A DNA stretch of 64,000 bases from Catellatospora bangladeshensis (GCF_016862575.1 NZ_BONF01000005.1:1-64000); one strand, 5' to 3'. Shown: positions 13,921 through 23,533, counted from the first letter of the stretch. Program-made: numbers and translations. The notes: generated by a model not told the origin, from the sequence alone.

Positions 13921-16287
13921 TCAGCGGGTGTAGCCGGCGGAGGTTCCGGTGACGATGTCGAAGGCGGGGTGCCTGCTGAACTCCTGGAAGGAGCTCAGGC
14001 CCTCGCGGGTCATGTCGATCATCGAGCTGCGGCCCTCCTCGGCGCTCGGCGACTCGAAGTAGACCAGTGCCTTGAGGCGCGGGAACAGTTCGAGCTGGAG
14101 GCGGGCCGAGTCGAAGAACCTCGCCTGGTGCTGCGGGTTGCTGCGGGAGTGCCAGACACCCCACTCGCCGAGCATGAGCGGCTTGTCCGGGAAGGACTGC
14201 GCGGCCCAGTTGTAGAAGCCCGGCCAGTCCTTGCGGCTGCCCGACTTGCGGTTCATCATCTCCGCGAAGTCGCCGTAGCCGTAGCCCGGGTCGCTGTAGG
14301 CGTACGTGTCCCAGGCGACCCAGTCCACCACGTCGTCACCGGGGTACAGCTCCTCGAACCAGTCCTTGACGTTCCACGGCACGAAGGCCATGTAGCACAT
14401 CACCGAGACCAGGTTGTCCACCCCGCGGGCGCGCAGCCCGGTGACCACGTACCGGAACGCGGCGGCGTAGTCCCGGGCGGTCATCCCGGAGCCGGGCCGC
14501 GGCACGACGTCGTTCTCCGGCTCGTGGTGCATCGTGAAGAAGAACGGGTCGGTCAGCGAGCCCTTGATGTGCGCGGCGAGCCGGTCCAGGTAGGCGTCGG
14601 TGCGCCGGTCCCCGGCGGCGATGCCCGCCCAGCTCACGTTCTGCGGCTTCCAGTTCAGGAAGAGCACCCGCTTGTGCGCCGGGTCCCGCGTGATGGCCAG
14701 CTCCTCGGCGGTCGGGAAGAGCGAGGTGCCGCGGTGGTACGCGTGATAGACGACCTGGAGCCGGTTGGTGCGCCGTTCGAACTCGTGCAGCGCCTGGATG
14801 CGGTTCTGCGAGGTGTGCGCGCCCGGCGCCACGCCCCACAGCGCGCCGCAGGTCGGCACCAGGGTCCGGCCGATGACGCAGTCCACCGGCGCGTTCGGGT
14901 CCCCGCTCGGCGACGGCTCGGCCGACGGCGCGGTGGACGGGCTCGGCGGTCCGGGAGCCGGGCTCGGCTCGGCCGTGGGCGAGGCGCCGGCGCTCGGCGC
15001 CGTCGACGGGCCGGGGTCGCTCGGCGACGGGCCGGGCTCACCGGGCAGCGGGCTCGGTTCGACCGGGTCCGGGCTGGGCTCGCCGGGCAGCGGGCTTGGA
15101 TCCACCGGGCCGGGGCTCGGCTCGGTGCCGGGCTCGCCCGGGAACGGGCTCGGGTCCACGGGATCCGGGCTGGGCTCCCCGGGGAGCGGGCTCGGATCCA
15201 CCGGCTCGGCACCGGGCTCACCGGGGGCCGGGCTCGGCTCTGCCGGGCCGGTGCTCGGCTCGCCGGGACCGGGCTCCCATGGCAGCGGGTCCGGGCTCGG
15301 CTCGGTGCTCGGAGCTGGCTCCTCGGGGAACGGGTTCGGCTCCGGGGACGGGCTGGGCTGCTCACCGGGCCGCGGGCCGGGTGCGCTGGGGACCGGGCTC
15401 GGCACGTCCGGCGCGGGACCGGCTGGGTACGGGCTGGGCCGGTCCCCCGGCTGCGCGCCGGTCGGGGCGGCACTGGGCTGCGTCATGGGCGACGCGCTCG
15501 GCGACGCGCCGGTCTCCTGGCCGGAGCCGCCGGCCGGGTAGGGACTCGGCCGCACGGGCACGGACGGGGACGGCGTGCCGGTCCACGGCTGCTCGCTGGG
15601 CTCGTATCCGGAGCCCGGCCAGGGCGTGGTGCTCGGCCGCACGCCCGGCGACGCCGACGGGGTGGCCGACGGCCCGTCCACCGGCGGGGGCAGCACGGGG
15701 CGCGACGGCGGGTCCCACTCGAAGGTGATGGTCGGCGCGCCGGTGGTGCTGCCGTGGGCCTCGGCCGCGACGAAGCGGGCGGCCTCGTTGCGGAACGGCG
15801 CGGTCACCGCGAACGCGTATCGCCCGGAGCGGCGGATGACCCGGGTCACGTCGAAGGCGACCGCGCGGTCGAAGCGGCCCGGGGTGGCCCCGGCGACCAC
15901 GTCGCCCAGCCGGGGCGCGGTGCCCGCGGTGATGGTGCCCTGGTGCCACCGGGTGTCGGGCACCCGGCTCAGCTCGATGATCCCGGGCAGGGTGCCGCTG
16001 TGGCGGCCGAGCCAGAGCCAGACCTTCCGCGGCTGCTTCCCGGCCGGCATGGTGACGTCGAACTTGAGGTAGCTGACCGCGGCGCCGCCGTCGTAGCCGC
16101 CCGCGGTGAGGTAGACCTGCGTGCCCGCGGTGACACCCGGGCTGGTGCTGACGGTGTAGGAATCCTCCGACACCGGGATGCGCGCGGGCGGCGGGGTGAG
16201 CCGTCCGGCGAGCAGTCCCAGCAGCACCGCTGAGGCCAGCGTGGACATGGTTACGGTGACCGCGATGCCGACTCGGCTTCTGCCCAT
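13921..16287 (-). CDS. Secreted GH26-like glycoside hydrolase with CBM-like domain and long Pro/Ser linker
   Basis: A 788-residue exported protein: signal/anchor segment (about 5-28), a DNRLRE/CBM96-like beta domain (about 38-190; KFDV, DVTRVIRRSGRYAFAV), a ~270-residue Pro/Ser/Glu linker built of PGEPSPDPVDPSP-type repeats, then a (beta/alpha)8-type catalytic domain from about 469. In the last, HHEPEND (Glu589) and MLGEWGV (Glu708) fit the acid/base and nucleophile of GH26-type enzymes (mannanase/xylanase clan). The ATG at 16287 has GGAAGGGG upstream. Divergent from the Wzz-like gene, it probably trims or releases the exopolysaccharide made by the neighbouring locus; the exact linkage is unknown. 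Confidence 0.85.
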   Translation of the reverse strand: MGRSRVGIAVTVTMSTLASAVLLGLLAGRLTPPPARIPVSEDSYTVSTSPGVTAGTQVYLTAGGYDGGAAVSYLKFDVTMPAGKQPRKVWLWLGRHSGTLPGIIELSRVPDTRWHQGTITAGTAPRLGDVVAGATPGRFDRAVAFDVTRVIRRSGRYAFAVTAPFRNEAARFVAAEAHGSTTGAPTITFEWDPPSRPVLPPPVDGPSATPSASPGVRPSTTPWPGSGYEPSEQPWTGTPSPSVPVRPSPYPAGGSGQETGASPSASPMTQPSAAPTGAQPGDRPSPYPAGPAPDVPSPVPSAPGPRPGEQPSPSPEPNPFPEEPAPSTEPSPDPLPWEPGPGEPSTGPAEPSPAPGEPGAEPVDPSPLPGEPSPDPVDPSPFPGEPGTEPSPGPVDPSPLPGEPSPDPVEPSPLPGEPGPSPSDPGPSTAPSAGASPTAEPSPAPGPPSPSTAPSAEPSPSGDPNAPVDCVIGRTLVPTCGALWGVAPGAHTSQNRIQALHEFERRTNRLQVVYHAYHRGTSLFPTAEELAITRDPAHKRVLFLNWKPQNVSWAGIAAGDRRTDAYLDRLAAHIKGSLTDPFFFTMHHEPENDVVPRPGSGMTARDYAAAFRYVVTGLRARGVDNLVSVMCYMAFVPWNVKDWFEELYPGDDVVDWVAWDTYAYSDPGYGYGDFAEMMNRKSGSRKDWPGFYNWAAQSFPDKPLMLGEWGVWHSRSNPQHQARFFDSARLQLELFPRLKALVYFESPSAEEGRSSMIDMTREGLSSFQEFSRHPAFDIVTGTSAGYTR

Positions 16288-16545
16288 GGTCGCCCCTTCC
16301 CCCGAAGAGCGGGCACTCAGAAAATATTTGTCCGTTTCTGCGTACCCTCTGAGGCATCATAACCGTTGTGTCTTGTTTGCGGAGTTTCAGACCGAGAACA
16401 CTGTTACATCTTGTTTGACCTTGACCCTAGCCGCCACCTGCTATAACACCAGCTCAGGCGGTATGGGCCGATATGCCTAGTTACGTCGTTACCGTCGCGG
16501 CGTTGACCTCACCGGACGCATACCGCCGGAGAAGGGCCACACGCA
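16288..16545. promoter_or_regulatory. Divergent promoter region, glycosidase / exopolysaccharide operon
   Basis: A relatively AT-rich 258-bp gap between two divergent genes. On the plus strand TTGACC (16421-16426) and TATAAC (16442-16447) are 15 bases apart, close to a sigma70-type promoter. On the minus strand TATGAT (complement of 16356-16361) could serve as a -10 box for the glycosidase gene. Shared control of both directions is an inference. Confidence 0.45.
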
Positions 16546-18237
16546 GTGGACGCGACATACGCCGGGCCACCCCCCTCGACGTACGACATGACCGACTACC
16601 TGGGCCTCGTCGCCCGGCACTGGTGGCTCGCCCTGCTGCTGACGCTGGCAGGCACCGCCGGCGGCGCGGCCTACAACGAGTCGCTGCCGCGCGAGTACGT
16701 CTCCACCGCCTCGGTGCTGGTGCGCCCGGCCGGGCTGGACGCCAACGTGGCCGGCGGGCGCACCCGTGACGAGATCAACCTGGACACCGAGGCCCAGCTC
16801 ATGCGCTCGACCGCCGTGGTCGCCGGGGCGGCCAAGCTGCTCCAGCGCGAGGACGTGGACACGCTGGCCGCGGCGGTGTCCGTCGAGGTGCCCGCGAACA
16901 CCGCGGTGCTCCAGATCAAGTACGCCTCGGACTCGCCCGAGCAGGCGCAGGCCGGGGCGACCGCGTTCGCCAAGTCGTACCTGGCCAACCGCGAGGGCAA
17001 CGCCAAGGCGGAGCTGAACCGGCAGGCCGACGCGCTGCGCGACAAGATCAAGGACCTGACCGAGGACCTGACGAAGATCAACGGCAAGCTGTCCGGCGTC
17101 AACCCGAAGAGTTCCAGCTACGCCACCCTGGACAGTCAGCGCGATACCACGGTCACCCAGATCAACCAGCTCAACAACAAGGTGAACCAGCTCGCGACGG
17201 AGACGGTCAGCGCGGGCGCGGTCATCCGCGAGGCCCGGGTGCCGAGCCGTCCGGTCAAGCCGACCGCGGCGGTCAACTACGCCGCCGGGGCGCTGCTCGG
17301 CCTGCTGGCCGGGCTCGGCGCGGCGGCGCTGCGCGAGCGCCTGGACCGCCGCGTCCGGGGCGGCCGGGACCTGCTGCGTAGCAGCGTCGACGTGCTGGGC
17401 GTGGTGCCCGGCAAGGGCTCGGCGTGCACCGAGGTGTTCACCCCGTTCAGTCCCGGCGGGCGGGCCTTCAACCGGCTGCGCAACGAGGTGGTGGCCGCGT
17501 TCCGGCCCGGTGAGCAGGTCGTCGTGGTCACCGGCGCGAGCCGCGGCCCGGCCGCCACCCTGGTCGCCGCGAACCTGGCCGCCGCGCTGTCGCGCACCGG
17601 GGCCGAGGTGGTCATCATCGGCGCGCAGCTGCCCGACTCGCTGACCGAGGCCGCGCCGCTGGCCAAGCTGCTCGGCGTCGCGCCCACGCCCGGCCTGTCC
17701 GACGTGCTCGCGGGCCGGGTGAGCCTGGCCGAGGCGACGCAGCGCGCGGCGCGTACCCCCTCGCTGCACGTCATCACCACCGGCGGGACCGCCACCGCCG
17801 CCGGGCTGCTGCAGTCCCACGCGCTGCGCGACATCGTGGCGACGCTGCGCGCCCACGCCGACTACCTGGTGGTCGAGGCGCCGTCCACCGCCACCAGCGC
17901 CGACGCGCAGAGCCTGGCCAGCCTCGCCGACGCGGCGATCCTCGCGGTGGAGACCCGCCGCACCCGGCGGCCCGAGGTCGCCGACGCCGCCGAGCAGCTG
18001 CGCCGGGTCGGCACCCCGCTGCTCGGCGCGGTGATGATGCCGCGCCTGTCGCACCGCGCCCGCCGCGGCGGGGACACCGTGCCCGCGACCGACGAGTCCC
18101 CGGCCCGCCCCGCCGAGGAGACGCCGGTCGACGGCAGCAGCAACGGGCACAAGCCGCACGCCGACGAGCAGACCATCATGCTGGCGCCGCTGGACGCCTC
18201 CGCGCTGACCGAACTCGACGAGGCCCAGCGCTCATGA
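16546..18237 (+). CDS. Wzz-type chain-length determinant with C-terminal BY-kinase-like domain
   Basis: A 563-residue polysaccharide co-polymerase. Two membrane segments (about 27-45 and 245-265) bracket an extracytoplasmic region with coiled-coil potential (about 150-235), as in Wzz/CapA proteins; RVPSRPVKPTAAVNY is the usual sequence before the second membrane segment. The cytoplasmic C-terminal part has the fold layout of a bacterial tyrosine kinase, but the Walker A position reads TGASRGPAAT (329-338) with no catalytic Lys-Ser/Thr, so it is probably not an active kinase. Start: GTG at 16546 (GGAGAAGG upstream; an ATG at 16588 is the alternative). It overlaps the next gene by 4 bp. Confidence 0.85.
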   Translation: MDATYAGPPPSTYDMTDYLGLVARHWWLALLLTLAGTAGGAAYNESLPREYVSTASVLVRPAGLDANVAGGRTRDEINLDTEAQLMRSTAVVAGAAKLLQREDVDTLAAAVSVEVPANTAVLQIKYASDSPEQAQAGATAFAKSYLANREGNAKAELNRQADALRDKIKDLTEDLTKINGKLSGVNPKSSSYATLDSQRDTTVTQINQLNNKVNQLATETVSAGAVIREARVPSRPVKPTAAVNYAAGALLGLLAGLGAAALRERLDRRVRGGRDLLRSSVDVLGVVPGKGSACTEVFTPFSPGGRAFNRLRNEVVAAFRPGEQVVVVTGASRGPAATLVAANLAAALSRTGAEVVIIGAQLPDSLTEAAPLAKLLGVAPTPGLSDVLAGRVSLAEATQRAARTPSLHVITTGGTATAAGLLQSHALRDIVATLRAHADYLVVEAPSTATSADAQSLASLADAAILAVETRRTRRPEVADAAEQLRRVGTPLLGAVMMPRLSHRARRGGDTVPATDESPARPAEETPVDGSSNGHKPHADEQTIMLAPLDASALTELDEAQRS

Positions 18238-19688
18238 CCGTGGTCGCCCGCGCCGCGGTCCGCACCCCGGCGCAGCCGGGCGACGCCGTGCCCCCGCCCC
18301 TGGCCGCCGGGCCGGCCGGGCGGGTCCGGCGGCTGCTCGGGCCGGCCTGGCCGCTGACCGCCCTGCTCGCGCTCTATCCGCTGTGGTGGGCGCTCGGGCT
18401 CGGCGTGCTGATCTTCCCGATCATGGCGGTGCCCATGGCGTGGCAGCTGTTCCGCCGCCACGCGTCGGGCATGCCGGTCCGGCTGCCCCCGGCGTTCTGG
18501 CTGTGGCTGGTCTTCTGCGGCGTGGCCGTGGCCGGGTTCGCCGTGCTCGACGTGGACCCGGCGGGCACGGTGCCCGCCTCGTTCGGTGAGCGGATCACCG
18601 CGCCCACCTACAAGCTCGGCCAGTACGCCGCGCTGACCGTGCTGCTGGTGTACGCGGGCAACCTGTCCCCGGCCGTGCTGTCGCAGCGGCGGCTGGTGAA
18701 CCTGCTCGGCTGGCTGTTCGCGGTGACCGTGGCGGGCGGGCTGCTCGGCACGTTCGCCGGGCACTTCGAGTTCACCTCGCCGGTGGAGATGTTGCTGCCG
18801 GACGGCGTACGCGGCAAGGGCTTCGTGAAGTCGCTGGTCCACCCGTACGCGGCGCAGATCATGGAGCTGGTCGGCGATCCGGCGCCGCGCCCGGCCGCGC
18901 CGTGGGGCTACACGAACACCTGGGGCAACAACTTCTGCCTGCTGGTGGTGTGGTTCGCGGTGGCCGTGTTCGGCTACCCGACCCGCACCCGGGACCGGGT
19001 GCTGGCGATCGGGCTGCTGGCCGTGTCCGTGGTGCCGGTGGTGCACTCGCTCAACCGCGGCCTGTGGATCGGCCTGGGCGCGGCGGCGGTGTACGTCGCC
19101 GTGCGCCAGGCGCTGGCCGGGCGCGTCCGGGCGCTGGCCGCGCTGGGCGTGGTGCTGGCCGGGCTGGCCGTGGCGCTGGTCGCGACCCCGCTGGGCGGGG
19201 TGATCGAGCGGCGGCTGGACAACGGCAAGTCCAACGGGGTGCGCATGTTCCTCACCGAGCACGCGGTCGCGGGCTTCCAGGAGTCGCCGGTGCTCGGCTT
19301 CGGCTCGACGCGCAACACGCAGGGCGGCCGGCAGTCGATCGCGGTCGGCGAGTCGGCGGCCTGCGAGCGCTGCGGCAACTTCACCGTCGGCGGCAACGGC
19401 CAGCTGTGGCAGCTGCTGTTCGCGCACGGCGCGGCGGGCACCCTGGCCTACTTCGGCTTCTTCGGGTACGGGCTGTGGCGCTTCCGGCGGGACCGCTCGG
19501 CGATCGGGCTGGCCGCGTCGGCCGCGATCGTGGGCTCGTTCCTCGCGGCGCTCTGGTACAACTCGCTCGTCACGCCGCTGGCCTTCACCTTCCTGGGATA
19601 TGTGCTGCTGTGGCGCAACTCCCGCTTCCAGATCGTGTCCCGCTCCGTTGAGCCCCTGGGACATAACGGACACCAGCGGAGGAGCTGA
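18234..19688 (+). CDS. O-antigen ligase/polymerase-like membrane protein (Wzy-like)
   Basis: A 484-residue protein with about ten to twelve predicted membrane helices and a large extracytoplasmic loop (about 325-385, containing ESPVLGFGSTRNTQGG), the usual shape of the O-antigen ligase (Wzy/WaaL) family. In a Wzx/Wzy pathway the polymerase joins lipid-linked repeat units outside the membrane. The position between a chain-length protein and a flippase supports polymerase rather than ligase. ATGA overlap with the preceding gene indicates coupled translation. Confidence 0.82.
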   Translation: MTVVARAAVRTPAQPGDAVPPPLAAGPAGRVRRLLGPAWPLTALLALYPLWWALGLGVLIFPIMAVPMAWQLFRRHASGMPVRLPPAFWLWLVFCGVAVAGFAVLDVDPAGTVPASFGERITAPTYKLGQYAALTVLLVYAGNLSPAVLSQRRLVNLLGWLFAVTVAGGLLGTFAGHFEFTSPVEMLLPDGVRGKGFVKSLVHPYAAQIMELVGDPAPRPAAPWGYTNTWGNNFCLLVVWFAVAVFGYPTRTRDRVLAIGLLAVSVVPVVHSLNRGLWIGLGAAAVYVAVRQALAGRVRALAALGVVLAGLAVALVATPLGGVIERRLDNGKSNGVRMFLTEHAVAGFQESPVLGFGSTRNTQGGRQSIAVGESAACERCGNFTVGGNGQLWQLLFAHGAAGTLAYFGFFGYGLWRFRRDRSAIGLAASAAIVGSFLAALWYNSLVTPLAFTFLGYVLLWRNSRFQIVSRSVEPLGHNGHQRRS

Positions 19689-19689
19689 C

Positions 19690-19767
19690 GTGCGCGAGAG
19701 CATGGGCGAACCGACCACCGGGCTCCACCGCCGGACGGCCACGGCGTGCGGCGAGGTGGCCGCGTGA
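19690..19767 (+). CDS. Possible 25-codon coupling ORF between wzy-like and kinase genes
   Basis: A GTG 2 bases after the wzy-like stop, preceded by a very good ribosome site (GGAGGAG), opens a 25-codon frame whose TGA overlaps the next start (GTGA at 19764-19767). It may serve only to carry ribosomes to the kinase gene. The peptide has no recognisable motif, and the reading could be chance. Confidence 0.35.
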   Translation: MRESMGEPTTGLHRRTATACGEVAA

Positions 19768-21020
19768 CCGCGCTGGACACGCCCGCCGGGCAGCTCGCCC
19801 CCGGGGACGCGCAGCTGCGCGGGCAGTACCTGCGCGAGGTGCTGGAGCTGCTCTACCCGGGCTGCTCGACCGCCGCGCCGGGCCGCCGGGTGGTCGAGTA
19901 CCTCGCCATCCCCGACGCGCGCCGCTGCAAGCTGCTGGTGCCCACGGCCTCGCGCCGGGTCGCCGCCGCCGCGGTGCGCCGCTTCTCCGAGCCGCAGGGC
20001 CGCATCGGCCGCATCAAGCGCGACGCCGTCGCGATGGCGCTGCACTCGGGCGCGTGGACCGCGCTGGTCCGCGACCGGGTCCGGCTGACCAGCCCGGACA
20101 CCGGCGGCGACACGGTCGACCGCTTCCTGTCCGAGGCGCTGGGCACCCCGCTGCACGTCAGCATCCACATCGGCCCGGCCCGCGCCAACCGCAAGCCGGT
20201 GCTGCAGCTGCTCGACCCGCGCGGGCGCACCATCGGCTTCGCCAAGTTCGGCGTCGGCCCGCTCACCCGGCGGCTGGTCCGGGCTGAGGCCGCGGCGCTG
20301 TCCGCGCTGTCGCACGTCCGGCTGCCCGAGGTCGTGGTGCCGAGCATCCTGCATGCCGGGCAGTGGCGCGGCCTGCAGGTGCTGGTCCAGTCGGCGCTGC
20401 CGGTGTGGCAGCCGCGGGTGCCGCTGTCGGCGGCCCGGCTGCAGCGCGCCATGGCCGAGGTGGCCGGTGCCTGCGGCCTGAGCCAGGGCTGGCTGGCCAC
20501 CAGCCCGTACTGGGCGGACCTGCGCAACCGGCTCTGCCAGCTCGTCGCGGACACCCCGGCGGGCTCCGGCCGGGCCGCGACCGAGGTGGCGCAGCTGTTC
20601 GAGGCCGCGCGGGCGCTGGTCGAGCACGCCGCCGAGCTGAACCTGCGCTACGGCGCCTGGCACGGCGACTGGGCCCCCTGGAACATGGCCAACGTCGAGG
20701 ACGCCCTGCTGATCTGGGACTGGGAACGGTTCACCCCCGGCGTGCCGCTCGGCTTCGACGCCGTACACCACGACCTGCAGCGGCAGATCCAGGCCGGGGT
20801 GGACGCGCAGGCCGCGGTCGAGGCGACCGTACGCCAGGCCCCGGCGCTGCTCGAACCGTTCGGGGTGGCGCCCGGCAGCGCCGAGATCACCGCCCTGCTC
20901 TACCTGGTGGACCTCGCCACCCGCTACCTCGCCGACCGGCAGGCCGAGGCCGGCGCACGCCTCGGGGTGACCGGCACCTGGCTGCTGCCCGTCCTGATCC
21001 GCAAGGTCCGGTCGCTGTAA
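19764..21020 (+). CDS. APH-fold phosphotransferase in the exopolysaccharide locus
   Basis: A 418-residue protein of the aminoglycoside-phosphotransferase/choline-kinase fold. The catalytic loop HGDWAPWN (His300, Asp302, Asn307) and the metal-binding IWDWE (Asp319) are present; the N-terminal ~150 residues are less typical. I choose the GTG at 19764 (GAGGTGG upstream), with a GTG at 19746 as alternative. Given its neighbours it may phosphorylate a sugar, a lipid-linked intermediate or a polymer end, rather than an antibiotic; no substrate can be read from the sequence. Confidence 0.78.
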   Translation: MTALDTPAGQLAPGDAQLRGQYLREVLELLYPGCSTAAPGRRVVEYLAIPDARRCKLLVPTASRRVAAAAVRRFSEPQGRIGRIKRDAVAMALHSGAWTALVRDRVRLTSPDTGGDTVDRFLSEALGTPLHVSIHIGPARANRKPVLQLLDPRGRTIGFAKFGVGPLTRRLVRAEAAALSALSHVRLPEVVVPSILHAGQWRGLQVLVQSALPVWQPRVPLSAARLQRAMAEVAGACGLSQGWLATSPYWADLRNRLCQLVADTPAGSGRAATEVAQLFEAARALVEHAAELNLRYGAWHGDWAPWNMANVEDALLIWDWERFTPGVPLGFDAVHHDLQRQIQAGVDAQAAVEATVRQAPALLEPFGVAPGSAEITALLYLVDLATRYLADRQAEAGARLGVTGTWLLPVLIRKVRSL

Positions 21021-21056
21021 GACGGGGCACGCCCCACCCATACGCATGGAGAGCAA

Positions 21057-21929
21057 GTGAAGACGTCGAACGTGCCGGAGTCGGTCAAGCGGGTCGTGCA
21101 CATCGGATCCCGCTCGGTCGGCTGGATGACCGCGGGCGCGCGCATGCTGCCGTCGTTCCTGATCTGCGGCGGGCAGCGCTGCGGCACGACCTCGCTCTAC
21201 CGGGCGCTCGCCGCGCACCCCGCGATCCTGAAAGCGGTGCTGCACAAGGGCGTGCACTACTTCGACACCAGCTACCACCGGGGCGGGGCCTGGTATCGGG
21301 GGCACTTCCCGCTGCGGCGCACCGCCGCCCGGGTCGAGCGCGAGCTGGGCGTGCCCCCGCAGACGTTCGAGTCCAGCCCGTACTACCTGTACCACCCGCA
21401 CGCCGGTGCGCGGATGGCCCGCGACCTGCCCGGCATCAAGGTGATCGTGCTGGTGCGCGACCCGGTGGAGCGGGCCTACTCGCAGCACGCGCACGAGGTG
21501 GCGCGCGGCTTCGAGACGGTGAGCGACTTCGCGCAGGCGCTGGACCTGGAGCCGGCCCGGCTGCGCGGGCAGCGCGAGCGGCTGCTCGCCGACGAGCACG
21601 CGTACTCCTTCTCGCACCAGCACCACGGCTACCGCTCGCGCGGCGAGTACGCCGTCTACCTGCGCCGGATGGCCGAGCATGTGGGCCGGGAGCGGATGCT
21701 GGTGGTGGAGAGCGAGCGCTTCTTCACCGACCCGAAGCCGGTGTACGACAGCGTGCTGGCGTTCCTCGGGCTGCCGCACCTGAGCTACCCCGAGTTCGAG
21801 CAGCACAACGCCCGCCCGCGCAGCGCGCCGATGCCCGCCCGGCTGCGCGCCGAACTGGTCGCGCACTACGCCCCGCACGACACGGCGCTGGCCGAGTGGC
21901 TGGGCCGTACGCCGAGCTGGCGCGCGTGA
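21057..21929 (+). CDS. PAPS-dependent sulfotransferase (heparan-sulfotransferase-like)
   Basis: A 290-residue cytoplasmic sulfotransferase. The 5'-phosphosulfate loop is GGQRCGTTSL (38-47) and the 3'-phosphate site is VIVLVRDPVERAYSQH (Arg134, Ser142), both typical of the sulfotransferase family that acts on carbohydrates. The conserved KGVHYFD and ESSPYYL segments resemble heparan/heparin N- and O-sulfotransferase-like proteins. It sits in a tight run of polysaccharide genes and its stop overlaps the next GTG (GTGA). It probably sulfates a sugar residue using PAPS from CysC. Confidence 0.9.
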   Translation: MKTSNVPESVKRVVHIGSRSVGWMTAGARMLPSFLICGGQRCGTTSLYRALAAHPAILKAVLHKGVHYFDTSYHRGGAWYRGHFPLRRTAARVERELGVPPQTFESSPYYLYHPHAGARMARDLPGIKVIVLVRDPVERAYSQHAHEVARGFETVSDFAQALDLEPARLRGQRERLLADEHAYSFSHQHHGYRSRGEYAVYLRRMAEHVGRERMLVVESERFFTDPKPVYDSVLAFLGLPHLSYPEFEQHNARPRSAPMPARLRAELVAHYAPHDTALAEWLGRTPSWRA

Positions 21930-23533
21930 CCGGCCCGATCACCACCGCCCCCGGCCCGGTCATCCCGGCGCAGGCGGCGCCCGCCCCGGCCGACGGGGCC
22001 GCGAGCCTGTCCGGCTTCGCCCGGGGCGGCGTGGCCAACCTGGCCGGGGCGGCGCTCGCGGCGGTGGCCGGGGTCGGCGTGACCTGGCTCGTCGCGCGCG
22101 GGCTCGGCCCGCACGCCGCCGGCTCCTTCTTCGCCGCGACAGCCGCGTTCGTGCTGGTCGGCGGGTTCGCCCGGCTCGGCACGACGACCGCGCTGGTGTA
22201 CTGGCCCGCCCGGCTGCGCGCGCTGGGCAGGCCCGAGCTGATCGGCCCGTGCCTGCGCAGCGGCCTGGTCCCGGTCGCCGTGCTCGGCGTCGCGCTGGGC
22301 GTGGCGGTCTGGCTCGGCGCGGCCCGGTTCGTGCCGGACTACGCCGCGCCGCTGGCCGCGCTGGCGCTGTTCCTGCCGGTCGTGGCGCTGTCCGAGGCGC
22401 TGCTGGCGGCCACCCGGGGCTATCGCATGATGCGGCCGACCGTGCTGCTGGAGAAGATCATGCGCCCCGCCGTGCAGCTGCTCTTCGTGGGCGGCCTGGC
22501 CGTGGCCGCGCTGCTGTCGGGCACCGGCGCCGCCGCGCAGACCTGGGCGCTGGCCTGGGTGCTGCCGTACGTGCCGGTCGCCGCGATCGCCGGGTTCCTG
22601 GTCTGGCGCAAGTGGCACCACGAGCCCACGATGACCCGCAGCGAGCGGTCCGCCGCCCGCATCGAGGGCCGCCCGGTCGCGGGCGCGTTCTGGCGGTACA
22701 CCGCCCCGCGCGCGCTGGCCAACGCCGCGCAGACCGCGCTGCAGCGGGTCGACGTGCTCATGGTCGCCGGGCTCGCCGGCCTCGCTCCGGCCGCCGCGTA
22801 CGCCGTCGCGGGACGCTTCGTCGTGCTCGGACAGCTCGCCAACGGCTCCATCGCGCAGGTCGTGCAGCCGAGGCTGGCCGAGACGCTGGCCGTCGGCGAC
22901 CACGCGGGCGCGCTGCGGCTCTACCAGACCGCCACCGCCTGGCTCGTGCTCATCAGCTGGCCGCTGCACCTGGTCGTGGCCACCTACGCCGACCTGTACC
23001 TGGGGCTGTTCGGGCCCTCGTACACCTCCGCCGCGCCCGCGGTGCGGGTGCTGGCCGCCGCGATGCTGATCAGCACCGGCTGCGGCATGGTCGACATGGT
23101 GCTGTCCATGGCCGGGCGCACCACCTGGAACCTGATGAACGTGCTGCTGGCGCTGGCCACCATGGTCTGCATCGACCTGCTGACCATCCCGCACCTGGGC
23201 GTGCTGGGCGCGGCGATCGGCCTGGCCGCCGCGGTCGCGGTCAACAACCTGCTGCCGCTGGCGCAGCTGTCCGGCTCGCTGCGGCTGCACCCGTTCGGCA
23301 CCGGTACGCGTACCGCGATGGCGCTCGCCGCCACCAGCTTCGGCGTGCTGCCCTGGCTGGTCCGCCTGGTCGTGCCCAGCCAGCCCGTCGGCGCCGGGGC
23401 CGCCCTCGTCCTGGCCACCGGCGTCTACCTCGGCGGCCTGCGCCGCTACCACGACCGGCTCGGGCTCCGGGCGCTGCTCAAGGCCGCCCGCCCCGGCCGC
23501 CGCAACACCGACCAGGCCGCTACCCAGGGGTAG
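21926..23533 (+). CDS. Polysaccharide flippase (Wzx/MATE-like)
   Basis: A 535-residue polytopic protein with about twelve to fourteen helices and the layout of the polysaccharide-biosynthesis (MOP/Wzx) exporters, including the central pair of basic segments (WRKWHHEP, TRSERSAARIEGRP) between the two halves and ALQRVDVLMVAGLAG at the start of the second half. It would flip lipid-linked repeat units across the membrane. The GTG at 21926 overlaps the sulfotransferase stop. Confidence 0.87.
   Translation: MTGPITTAPGPVIPAQAAPAPADGAASLSGFARGGVANLAGAALAAVAGVGVTWLVARGLGPHAAGSFFAATAAFVLVGGFARLGTTTALVYWPARLRALGRPELIGPCLRSGLVPVAVLGVALGVAVWLGAARFVPDYAAPLAALALFLPVVALSEALLAATRGYRMMRPTVLLEKIMRPAVQLLFVGGLAVAALLSGTGAAAQTWALAWVLPYVPVAAIAGFLVWRKWHHEPTMTRSERSAARIEGRPVAGAFWRYTAPRALANAAQTALQRVDVLMVAGLAGLAPAAAYAVAGRFVVLGQLANGSIAQVVQPRLAETLAVGDHAGALRLYQTATAWLVLISWPLHLVVATYADLYLGLFGPSYTSAAPAVRVLAAAMLISTGCGMVDMVLSMAGRTTWNLMNVLLALATMVCIDLLTIPHLGVLGAAIGLAAAVAVNNLLPLAQLSGSLRLHPFGTGTRTAMALAATSFGVLPWLVRLVVPSQPVGAGAALVLATGVYLGGLRRYHDRLGLRALLKAARPGRRNTDQAATQG

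Noticed and set aside
17862-21878. 1338-codon open frame on the minus strand through the exopolysaccharide genes
   Set aside because: It is antisense to several well-supported genes; very GC-rich DNA leaves such frames free of stops. The translation is Arg/Gly/Ala/His-rich with no domain.
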